This document shows positions 51,490 to 57,771 of a stretch of 57,771 nucleotides of DNA, in pieces. Position 1 is the stretch's first letter. Every line of letters begins with the position of its first letter. The stretch covers positions 1 through 57,771 of the forward strand of contig DDTJ01000041.1 of NCBI GenBank assembly GCA_002344525.1, given 5' to 3'. The translations under genes were made by a program, and so were the position numbers. This DNA comes from Akkermansiaceae bacterium UBA2367 (lineage in GTDB: Bacteria; Verrucomicrobiota; Verrucomicrobiia; Verrucomicrobiales; DEV007). Below the pieces are notes generated by a model. It was not told the origin of the DNA. It ran no database searches and saw nothing but the letters and a program-made list of their open reading frames with translations.

Positions 51490-51623
51490 CTGTTGTTTCC
51501 GACACGTCGGCGGTGCTGAGCCTTTGCTTTCTGGGCAATTTTGATCCCCGTCATGCTCGCTGGGGGTCGGTTTTTGTCACAATACGACCATCAATGTATT
51601 GCTCAGCCAATGCACAAGAGTGA
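51486..51623 (+). pseudogene. 3'-truncated DUF3368-like PIN-domain toxin remnant
   Basis: A GTG at 51486 overlaps the UPF0175 stop (GTGA). It opens TVVSDTSAVLSLCFLGNFD, the beta1/helix1 of DUF3368 PIN toxins with the first catalytic Asp, then ARWGSVFV. After about 30 codons the likeness ends, and the frame stops at 51623 inside the AT-rich end of the CPBP gene. The remaining ~120 residues and three acidic residues are missing, so it cannot be an active nuclease. Confidence 0.72.
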
Positions 51624-52275
51624 CGAACCAGATGCTTCGTTTGGTGTAAAGGTAGATACCTGAGAAGAGGAGTCCCGTGAAAACATAGACCGGCAGTTTG
51701 ATCGGCCCATACTGCAGATGGCACAACGCAAAGACCACGGAAGAGAGCAAGACGGCTAGCAAAGTGGAATGTCGCCAGCCTGAGGTGATTCGCTCCAACC
51801 GTTGGATCAGGTAAGCTCGGTAAAACATCTCCTCAGCAAAAGCCCAGAGAGGAAAGATGAGCAGAAAAAAGGACCTCAATTCAGGACCGGCGATCTTCCT
51901 GTTCATTTCATCGGCTTGGGGAGAGCCTCCCAACAAAAGGTGATTGATCCAGCTGAAGGCGGCTAAAAGAATAAAGAAACCTGCTAGAATCAGGGGCAAC
52001 TGCCACAGGTAGCGTTTCCACGGTGTCGGCCAGGAAAAATTGAGTTCGTGGATTCCTCCATGGATCCAGAGCAAGACAGCAGCCAGCAAAGCCAGGGCCG
52101 GAGGGTTGCTTTGCAGTTGCTCAATCGAAAAGCGGGACTCCCCCCACGAGATCGGCAAGTGGATTGGAGCCAATCCCGCCCAAACAAAAACGCCGCCAAA
52201 GAGGGCGAACTCCATCCATATCCGCACCCGGGAAGTTTTCACGGGAAGCGTCGAAGCCTCTGCAATCTCAGTCAT
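51577..52275 (-). CDS. CPBP-family intramembrane metalloprotease (CAAX protease-like)
   Basis: 232 aa, about seven hydrophobic segments. Motif 1 AEEMFYRAYL (Glu148, Glu149, Arg153), motif 2 VFALCHLQYG (His186) and motif 3 LVHWLSN (His222) form the CPBP glutamic/metal site. Substrates of bacterial CPBP proteins are mostly unknown; some act in bacteriocin self-immunity. The gene is clearly AT-richer than its neighbours, suggesting recent transfer. Its 3' end abuts the truncated PIN toxin. Confidence 0.9.
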   Translation of the reverse strand: MTEIAEASTLPVKTSRVRIWMEFALFGGVFVWAGLAPIHLPISWGESRFSIEQLQSNPPALALLAAVLLWIHGGIHELNFSWPTPWKRYLWQLPLILAGFFILLAAFSWINHLLLGGSPQADEMNRKIAGPELRSFFLLIFPLWAFAEEMFYRAYLIQRLERITSGWRHSTLLAVLLSSVVFALCHLQYGPIKLPVYVFTGLLFSGIYLYTKRSIWFVTLVHWLSNTLMVVL

Positions 52276-52313
52276 CACCGACTACTGGGAATTCCCTTTT
52301 CCGACCCTTTCGC

Positions 52314-53684
52314 TCACTCGGTCGGAGCCTCGGCCCGCAAAAGAAGCACCCAATCCTCGCCGCGGGCGGGGCCGTCCGGGGTTGGCGGGGTGAAGGTGTG
52401 CCGGGCGGAAACCGTCGTCAGCGCGGTCGCGGGGCCGTTTTCCCCGCTGCGGGGATTGAACCACGTCGCACTCAAGCCTTGGGCGAGCTTGGAGAGGTCG
52501 AGGGTGATGGGCAGGCCGTGGGGCGTGTAGGCGACGAGCGGGGAGCCGTCGCCGGAGCGTGTCGCGAGAATGCGGGAGCCCTTGCTGCCTTTGTCCCCTT
52601 GCAGGACGGAGTCGTCGGGCTGCAAAGTCTGCCAAGGCAGGGCCTCGAAGAAGCGTCGCAGATGCCCCATCTGCACGCTTCCTTCGTGCTTCAGGGCCTC
52701 CCGCCAAGGCGTGCGGGCGAGCGTGATGGGCGCGCGCTTGCCGTCGTAGAACTGCCAAATGTTGTGATCGCCATAGACATGGCCGCAGGAGCCGCTCAGC
52801 AGGTCCCACCACGCGGCCTGACGCACGTCGAAGGCGTCGTACCACACGGAGCCTTCGTCCGGGATGCGGCGCACGGGATGGTCTTCGTAGCGCGGTTCGC
52901 CGTCCAAGGTGGGCTTCACCGGCTGGAGGGCGCGGTTGCGGAGGTTCATCTCGTAGGTGGCTTTGTCCTTGGCCTTGCCGTGGCCGCTCTGGAACATGTG
53001 GAAGTCCAGCCATGCTTCGTCGGGCCAGTCGTCGCTGGAGTTGCGCTCGTCGCTGGGATGGAAGCCCAGCAGATGCCTGCCGCCATCGCCTTCCTTGATA
53101 CCGGTGGCCATGGCGCGGAGGATGGCGCGGTGGCTGTCGTTCTCGACGGGACGATCACCTCCGAGGATCCAGAGGATGGCGGACTCCTTGTAGCGCTGGC
53201 CGATCCATGCGCCAAAGGCGCGGGCGTTTTCGGGCGTGAAGATCTCCGGGCCGCTGCCCCATTTCTGATTCCATTTGTCGCCCCAAGTAGGGAGGAGGGC
53301 GGTGTAGAGCCCCAGTTCCTCCGCCTTGCGGATCACCGCATCGACGTGGGCGAAATAGGCTTCGTTGGGACGGGCGGGGTCGTTGTCGTGCAGCATCGGA
53401 TTTCCGTAGGCGTCGGGGATGCCGAGGTGGTGTTCCGCCAGCGCGACCGCGAAGAGGGTGTTGTAGCCTTGGGCGGCGCGGGTGGCGAGATAGGTTTCCG
53501 CCTCCTCGAAGGTGAGCCGATGGAACAACTCTCCAGCGGTGTCGCCGAGCAGGAAGAAGGGCTGGCCATCGACAGTCTCCAGATGGCGCCCGTCGGCGGT
53601 GACACGCAGGGTCGGCAAGTCGGCATGGACGGACGTGGCGAAGCAGAGGGCGCCCGACAAGACGAGGGAAAGCCGCGGAATCAT
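52314..53684 (-). CDS. Exported DUF4038-type glycoside hydrolase (GH140 apiosidase-like)
   Basis: 456 aa with signal peptide (RLSLVLSGALCFATSVHA). The TIM-barrel start TADGRHLETVDGQPFFLLGD and LFHRLTFEEAETYLATRAAQ are DUF4038 hallmarks. WGDKWNQKWGSGPEIFTPEN, LWILGGDRPVEND and KPTLDGEPRYED carry the probable catalytic acids. A C-terminal beta domain (LATRSGDGSPLVAYTPHG; ATWFNPRSGE) fits the putative collagen-binding domain usually attached. Characterised GH140 enzymes remove apiose from rhamnogalacturonan II; the actual substrate here is open. The ATG at 53684 fits the signal peptide. Confidence 0.83.
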   Translation of the reverse strand: MIPRLSLVLSGALCFATSVHADLPTLRVTADGRHLETVDGQPFFLLGDTAGELFHRLTFEEAETYLATRAAQGYNTLFAVALAEHHLGIPDAYGNPMLHDNDPARPNEAYFAHVDAVIRKAEELGLYTALLPTWGDKWNQKWGSGPEIFTPENARAFGAWIGQRYKESAILWILGGDRPVENDSHRAILRAMATGIKEGDGGRHLLGFHPSDERNSSDDWPDEAWLDFHMFQSGHGKAKDKATYEMNLRNRALQPVKPTLDGEPRYEDHPVRRIPDEGSVWYDAFDVRQAAWWDLLSGSCGHVYGDHNIWQFYDGKRAPITLARTPWREALKHEGSVQMGHLRRFFEALPWQTLQPDDSVLQGDKGSKGSRILATRSGDGSPLVAYTPHGLPITLDLSKLAQGLSATWFNPRSGENGPATALTTVSARHTFTPPTPDGPARGEDWVLLLRAEAPTE

Positions 53685-53809
53685 GCGCCAGCGTAACCCG
53701 GTGGCACGGTACGGGCAATCGTTGATCGCGGCGGTCGCCCCATCTGCGGAAATTGGCGGGGCAAAGGCTGGATTCGCCAAAGCGACTGGATCGGGGTAGG
53801 ATCGCGACG

Positions 53810-54838
53810 ATGGACACCAGATGCTCCGCAGACGAGCGATACATGCGCGAGGCCCTCGCCGAGGGGGCGAAGGGATTGGGTACGACCAGCCCGAACCCCC
53901 CCGTCGGCGCGGTGGTCGTGCGCGATGGTGAAATCCTCGGACGCGGCTGGCACGAGCGGGCCGGCGAACCCCATGCGGAGCGATACGCCCTCGGCGACGC
54001 TGAGCGCCGTCACGGTGCGGGGGCAGTGCGCGGCGCGACCCTCTACGTGACCCTCGAACCCTGCTCCACCCACGGCCGCACCCCGCCCTGCACGGATGCG
54101 ATCCTCTCCTCGGGCATTGTCCGGGTCGTCGTCTCCGCGACCGACCCGAACCCGGTGCATGCCGGAGCCGGACTCGAATTGTTGCGCCGTGCCGGGCTCG
54201 AAGTGACGACGGGCGTGCTGGAGGAGGAGGGGCGCGAGCTGATCCGCTTCTTCGCCCGGCATGTCACCACGGGAAGGCCTTGGGTGATCGCGAAGACCGC
54301 GTCCACCCTCGACGGACGGACGACCCTGCCCGCCGGGATGGGGCGCTGGATCTCCAGCGAGGCGGCGCGCGAGGACGTGCAGTTCTGGCGGCGGCAATGC
54401 GACGCCATCCTCGTCGGGGGCGAGACCTTCCGCCGGGACAATCCCTCCCTGACCCTGCGCGGAAAATGGGCCGAGGGCCGCCCGCAGCCTTGGCGTGTCG
54501 TCCTGACTTCCGACGTCGATCTGCCGGAGACGCACCTGCTCTTCACCGACCTCCACAAGAACCGCACCCTCGTCCACGAAGGCATTTCCCTGCGCGAATC
54601 CCTCGCCCGGCTCGGGGGGCTCGGCGTGTCCTCGGTCCTGCTGGAGTCGGGCGGGCGGCTCCTCACCCACGCGCTGGAGGAGGGGCTCGTCGACGAGGTC
54701 ATCCTCTACCTCGCGCCCATCCTCGGCGGCGGCGCGACCCGGCTCGTCGCGGGCGACGGCCTCGTGGCGCGCTTGGAGAAACCCGAGTTCATGGCCATCG
54801 GCGACAACCTGCGGGTGCGGGGGCGGGTGGCGGGGTGA
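53810..54838 (+). CDS. ribD: Bifunctional riboflavin biosynthesis deaminase/reductase
   Basis: 342 aa. The N-terminal deaminase domain has the zinc motif PHAERYAL (His55, Glu57) and TLEPCSTHGRTPPC (Cys85, Cys94). The C-terminal reductase begins RPWVIAKTASTLDGRTTLP and contains DAILVGGETFRRDNPSLTLR and LLESGGRLLTHALEEGLVDE. It catalyses steps two and three of riboflavin synthesis. The ATG at 53810 is chosen over 53753, whose upstream part overlaps the leader of the divergent glycosidase. Other rib genes are not in the window. Confidence 0.96.
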   Translation: MDTRCSADERYMREALAEGAKGLGTTSPNPPVGAVVVRDGEILGRGWHERAGEPHAERYALGDAERRHGAGAVRGATLYVTLEPCSTHGRTPPCTDAILSSGIVRVVVSATDPNPVHAGAGLELLRRAGLEVTTGVLEEEGRELIRFFARHVTTGRPWVIAKTASTLDGRTTLPAGMGRWISSEAAREDVQFWRRQCDAILVGGETFRRDNPSLTLRGKWAEGRPQPWRVVLTSDVDLPETHLLFTDLHKNRTLVHEGISLRESLARLGGLGVSSVLLESGGRLLTHALEEGLVDEVILYLAPILGGGATRLVAGDGLVARLEKPEFMAIGDNLRVRGRVAG

Positions 54839-54882
54839 CGGATGGAAATCCGGGAGCCTTTCCGCAGCCCGCAATCTTCCCC

Positions 54883-54911
54883 TTGATTTTCTTGGATTCC
54901 CGCCGTTAATA
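54883..54911 (+). promoter_or_regulatory. Candidate sigma70 promoter of rpsB
   Basis: TTGATT (54883-54888), 17-base spacer, TTAATA (54906-54911) in an AT-rich island of GC-rich DNA, about 127 bases before the rpsB ATG. The leader is long enough to hold an autoregulatory structure, but none was identified. Confidence 0.65.
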
Positions 54912-55037
54912 CCGCCCGCTCCCGGCCATCCCCCCACCCACCGAAAAGCGAAGGCCCTCCGGCCCCGGGAGCAAAACCGGAATTGATGGCGCTTTTCACT
55001 CCCCCCGGCCCCCTGCCAAAAGGCGGCCACCCCAGAC

Positions 55038-55715
55038 ATGTCCAACGAACTCATCACCGAGCTCATCGACGCCGGAGTCCACTTCGGCCACCAGTCCCGC
55101 AAGTGGAACCCGAGAATCCGCCCCTACATCCTCGGCGAGCGTCACAACGTCCACATCATCAACGTCGCCAAGACCGCCGAGCAGCTCGACTCCGCCGGGG
55201 CTTTCCTGCGCGACATCGTCTCGCGCGGCAAGAAAGTCCTTTTCGTCGGCTGCAAGCGCCAGGCCCAGGACGCCGTCCGCGAGGCCGCCGAGGCCACCGG
55301 CCAATACTACGTGAACCACCGCTGGCTCGGCGGCATCCTCACGAACCTCCCCACCGTGCGCAAGAGCGTCGGTCGCATGGAGTCCCTTGAGAACCTTGAG
55401 AAGTCGCCCGACTTCAAGAAGATGAGCAAGAAAGAGCTCGCCTCCCTCAACCGCGAGCGCAGCAAGCTCCACCTCCGCCTTTCCGGCATCCGCCACATGG
55501 ACCGCATCCCCGACGCCATGGTCGTGGTCGATTCCGCCCGCGAATACAACGCCGTCAACGAGGCCCGCAAGCTGCGCATCCCCATCGTCGCGATGGTGGA
55601 CTCCAATGCCGACCCCGAGATCGTCGACTACCCCATCGTCTCCAACGACGACGCGATCCGCTCCATCCGCGTGGTCCTCAAAAAGCTCATCGACCCGGTC
55701 CTCCCGGTTGTGTGA
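55038..55715 (+). CDS. rpsB: 30S ribosomal protein S2
   Basis: 225 aa. LIDAGVHFGHQSRKWNPRI, NVHIINVAKTAEQLDSA, YYVNHRWLGGILTNLPT, IPDAMVVVDSAREYNAV and IPIVAMVDSNADPEIVDYPI are the conserved S2 blocks. First gene of the rpsB-tsf pair. A stem GCCTCTCC / GGGGAGGC (55716-55734, no U-tract) directly after the stop could attenuate read-through into tsf. Confidence 0.97.
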   Translation: MSNELITELIDAGVHFGHQSRKWNPRIRPYILGERHNVHIINVAKTAEQLDSAGAFLRDIVSRGKKVLFVGCKRQAQDAVREAAEATGQYYVNHRWLGGILTNLPTVRKSVGRMESLENLEKSPDFKKMSKKELASLNRERSKLHLRLSGIRHMDRIPDAMVVVDSAREYNAVNEARKLRIPIVAMVDSNADPEIVDYPIVSNDDAIRSIRVVLKKLIDPVLPVV

Positions 55716-55817
55716 GCCTCTCCTCCGGGGAGGCGGGCCCTCCCCGCCCTTCACAAGATTGCCACGGAATCCCGCTAGCGGAATTCCAGAAACCGACTAC
55801 CCAACACGCATATTGCT

Positions 55818-56708
55818 ATGGCTGAAATCACCGTTGAACTGATCAAGACCCTCCGCGACAAGACCAACGCGGGCATGATGGACTGCAAGGCCGCCCTCGT
55901 CGAGGCGCAGGGCGACCTCGAAGCCGCCGAGACCGTGCTGCGCAAGAAAGGCATCGCCGACGCCGACAAGAAGGCCGGTCGCGCCGCGAAAGAAGGCGTC
56001 TGCGCCGCCCGCCTCGTCGGCGACGGCAAAGCCGGAGTCCTCGTCGAAGTGAACTGCGAGACCGACTTCGTCGCGAAGAACGAGAAATTCGGCGAGTTCG
56101 TCGAGGCCATCCTCGACCACATCTCCGCCAGCCCCAGCGTCGCCACCCTCGACGAACTCCTCGCCCAGCCCTTCGCCTCCGAACCCGGCAAGACCCTCGA
56201 AGTCTTCATCAAGGAGAAGGTCGGCCAGCTCGGCGAGAACCTCGGCCTCGGCCGTTTCGCCAAATACGAGGTCGCGGGCGAAGGTCTCGTCGGCTCCTAC
56301 ATCCACATGGCCGGCCGCGTCGGCGTGCTCGTCGAACTCGCCTTCGGCAAGGCCGACACCGCCGCCTCCCCCGCCGTCGCCGCTCTCCTCAAGGATCTCT
56401 GTATGCACATCGCCGCCGCGCACCCCATCTGCGTCCGCCGCGACGAAGTGCCGACCGACAAGGTCGAGGCCGAGCGCGACATCTTCCGCGAGCAGATGAA
56501 GGGCAAGCCCGCCGAGATCATCGAGAAGATCATCGACGGCAAGCTCGGCAAGTTCTACTCGATCAACTGCCTCCTCGACCAGCCCTTCATCAAGGACAAC
56601 GACAAGACCATCCAGGCCCTCCTCGACGAGCTTTCCAAGGCGAGCGGCGACACCGTCACGGTGGTCCGCTTCCACCGCTTCGCCGTGGGCGAGGAAGTGG
56701 CGGCTTGA
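55818..56708 (+). CDS. tsf: Translation elongation factor Ts
   Basis: 296 aa. The N-terminal UBA-like domain (LIKTLRDKTNAGMMDCKAAL) and the core motif NCETDFVAKNEKF (Thr82-Asp83-Phe84, which inserts into EF-Tu) are unmistakable; KVGQLGENLGL-type (KEKVGQLGENLGLGRFAKYE) and the C-terminal VVRFHRFAVGE complete the family pattern. Exchanges GDP on EF-Tu. Downstream of rpsB with about 100 bases between; followed by a terminator. No Shine-Dalgarno before the ATG. Confidence 0.97.
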   Translation: MAEITVELIKTLRDKTNAGMMDCKAALVEAQGDLEAAETVLRKKGIADADKKAGRAAKEGVCAARLVGDGKAGVLVEVNCETDFVAKNEKFGEFVEAILDHISASPSVATLDELLAQPFASEPGKTLEVFIKEKVGQLGENLGLGRFAKYEVAGEGLVGSYIHMAGRVGVLVELAFGKADTAASPAVAALLKDLCMHIAAAHPICVRRDEVPTDKVEAERDIFREQMKGKPAEIIEKIIDGKLGKFYSINCLLDQPFIKDNDKTIQALLDELSKASGDTVTVVRFHRFAVGEEVAA

Positions 56709-56728
56709 GCGGGTGCCAAGCGATTTCG

Positions 56729-56765
56729 AAAAAGCCCGGTTCCCGGAAGGGGGCCGGGCTTTTTT
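56729..56765 (+). terminator. Rho-independent terminator after tsf
   Basis: AAAAAGCCCGG (56729-56739) pairs with CCGGGCTTTTTT (56754-56765), 20 bases after the tsf stop. Confidence 0.9.
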
Positions 56766-57020
56766 GTTGTCGTCCAATCATCCAACAGGATCAGGTCGGG
56801 CGCTTGACCCTCTTGGATGGGATGTCCTTGGCGCGGCACCGACACCGTGTTTCACCCGAGGCTTGACTTCGGGAGGCCTTTTTGAGAAAACTGGGCGAGT
56901 CGTGAGGCTTTGAGATTTTTTATTCAAATGAACACTTTAAATCCAATTCGTCCACAGCTTTTTGTGTGCGAATCTGATTAGGGCACAATTTTTTGTGGAT
57001 AAACAACGTTCTGCCAAGAA
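56766..57020. promoter_or_regulatory. AT-rich upstream region of the exported hypothetical gene
   Basis: No gene seen. From about 56910 the DNA is AT-rich (GATTTTTTATTCAAATGAAC; CACAATTTTTTGTGGATAAA). The last contains a CACAA/TTGTG inverted repeat at about 56986-56999 that could be an operator or small hairpin before the gene starting at 57021. Confidence 0.35.
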
Positions 57021-57671
57021 ATGAAAGCCGCCCTCCTCACACTCTTTGTCCTTCCGGTGATTGCAGTTGCTGACATACCAACGGTGCCAGGATCTCTCTC
57101 CCCTGATGGCAAGATTCACGCAGTGATGGATGTGGATCGAGACCCCGCAATTTCCCCGAAATGGAACGATGACAGTTTGCCACAAATTGAGGTTACGGAG
57201 AAGGAGGCCGGACAAGTTCTGGTTTCCATCGCGTATTTCGGCTCGCCGGGCGATGACGAGCGTCCGCTCCGAGACCACGTCCGAGTGAGTTGGAGGTCTG
57301 ACTCGCGGGCATTCGCCATCACAATTGACGACAGGTTTTACTCGTCGAGCATGGTCTTCGCAATGAACGAAGATTCGAAGTTTGTCAGCGTCTCGTTTCC
57401 AAGCTACCAGATCATGACAGGCTTTCCTCTTCCAGACAGTGAGCATTTGCGTCCCCGCGGACGAGCGACTGTCGAAGGATGGGACAAGGATGATCGCTTG
57501 ATTTACAATTTATTTGCCGTTCCGCTGCCTTCTTTGACTGGCAACGATCCCTTAATCCATCGCATATTTCTTGATGTTTCCGCCGATAAAATGACACATA
57601 TAAAGGTAGAGCATGAGAAAGGAGAGTGGAAAAATGGCGACTGGATACAAATCGAGGCAGAACAAGATTAG
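57021..57671 (+). CDS. Exported hypothetical protein
   Basis: 216 aa, signal peptide MKAALLTLFVLPVIAVA. The mature part opens PGSLSPDGKIHAVMDVDRDP and has VSWRSDSRAFAITIDDRFYS, a beta-propeller-like or WD40/TolB-like 'SPDG...W' flavour, but it is too short for a propeller. It ends KGEWKNGDWIQIEAEQD. Base composition is clearly less GC-rich than the neighbouring ribosomal genes, suggesting transfer. Function unknown. Confidence 0.65.
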   Translation: MKAALLTLFVLPVIAVADIPTVPGSLSPDGKIHAVMDVDRDPAISPKWNDDSLPQIEVTEKEAGQVLVSIAYFGSPGDDERPLRDHVRVSWRSDSRAFAITIDDRFYSSSMVFAMNEDSKFVSVSFPSYQIMTGFPLPDSEHLRPRGRATVEGWDKDDRLIYNLFAVPLPSLTGNDPLIHRIFLDVSADKMTHIKVEHEKGEWKNGDWIQIEAEQD

Positions 57672-57690
57672 ATGAGAAGGCAGCGAGGGT

Positions 57691-57707
57691 CCGCGCTTGA
57701 AGCGCGG
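57691..57707. repeat. Short palindrome related to the REP-like elements
   Basis: Perfect CCGCGCTT-G-AAGCGCGG followed by GTTACAC. It resembles the right half of the 86-base REP-like elements (CCGCGCT...AGCGCGGCTACAG), so it is probably a divergent half-element. Confidence 0.6.
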
Positions 57708-57724
57708 GTTACACTCCCACTGCC

Positions 57725-57771
57725 ATGAGCAACACCATCCCATCCATCACCATCGGCCTCGACCTCGGGGA
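57725..57771 (+). CDS. Start of a gene cut by the window end; possibly IS110-type transposase
   Basis: Only MSNTIPSITIGLDLG is visible. An early GLDLG strand is the first acidic motif of RNase-H-like (DEDD) IS110 transposases, but ROK kinases and other RNase H-like/actin-fold proteins begin similarly. The palindrome just upstream and the low-GC neighbour are compatible with a mobile element. Weak call. Confidence 0.4.
   Translation, partial: MSNTIPSITIGLDLG

Overview
This is a 57.8 kb, high-GC chromosomal window. The organism is most likely a member of the Verrucomicrobiota (PVC group). The clues are a sulfatase, two DUF1080 proteins, a GH140-like glycosidase and exported acyl-ester hydrolases; a chlamydia-like class I ribonucleotide reductase with a leucine at the radical site; an rpmE-prfA gene pair; and an almost complete lack of Shine-Dalgarno motifs, even before rpsB, tsf, nrdAB and the superoxide dismutase gene. 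This assignment is inference from gene content; no 16S or marker tree could be run.

Layout. 1-645: 3' end of a sulfatase gene. 0.9-8.8 kb: an exopolysaccharide locus (WecA/TagO-like initiating transferase, beta-barrel porin, small exported SdrD/Cna-B-like protein, Wza-like export protein, Wzc-like tyrosine autokinase, Wzy-like ligase/polymerase). 8.8-12.8 kb: a DUF2339/DUF3999 membrane pair. 12.9-19.0 kb: exported DUF1080 proteins, a two-gene nucleotidyltransferase module, a large exported esterase and an EEP phosphodiesterase. 19.2-25.5 kb: a winged-helix protein, prfA, rpmE, a DUF6498 membrane protein, a small conserved hypothetical and a PBP2-type transpeptidase.

The centre of interest is 26.0-29.5 kb on the minus strand, a complete diversity-generating retroelement (DGR). 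Transcription order is a variable protein (exported caspase-like domain fused to an FGE/SUMF1-type C-type-lectin fold), an HRDC-domain accessory protein, a reverse transcriptase with the DGR-type SQ motif, and a template repeat (TR). The TR (26008-26129) and the variable repeat (VR, 27717-27838) are 122 bp each and differ at 19 positions. Every one of the 19 is an adenine in the sense strand of the TR; none of the 94 other positions differ. That is the signature of adenine-specific mutagenic retrohoming.

29.8-48.4 kb is mostly housekeeping: uvrC, an exported BamE-like protein, superoxide dismutase, nrdB-nrdA, a PrsW-like protease, a lipoprotein hydrolase, carB, a GbsR-like regulator with a perfect palindromic operator touching its start codon, a TIGR01777 epimerase, a DUF2071 protein and zwf. 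48.5-52.3 kb is an accessory patch: a DUF433/DUF5615 toxin-antitoxin pair, a REP-like palindromic element nested in a fold-back repeat, and a tightly overlapping AAA ATPase / DUF4276 / UPF0175 / truncated PIN-toxin cassette that looks like a defence module, followed by a low-GC CPBP protease. 52.3-56.8 kb holds a GH140-like glycosidase, ribD, rpsB and tsf. The window ends with a low-GC exported hypothetical and the first 15 codons of what may be an IS110-type transposase. No tRNA, rRNA or CRISPR array was seen.
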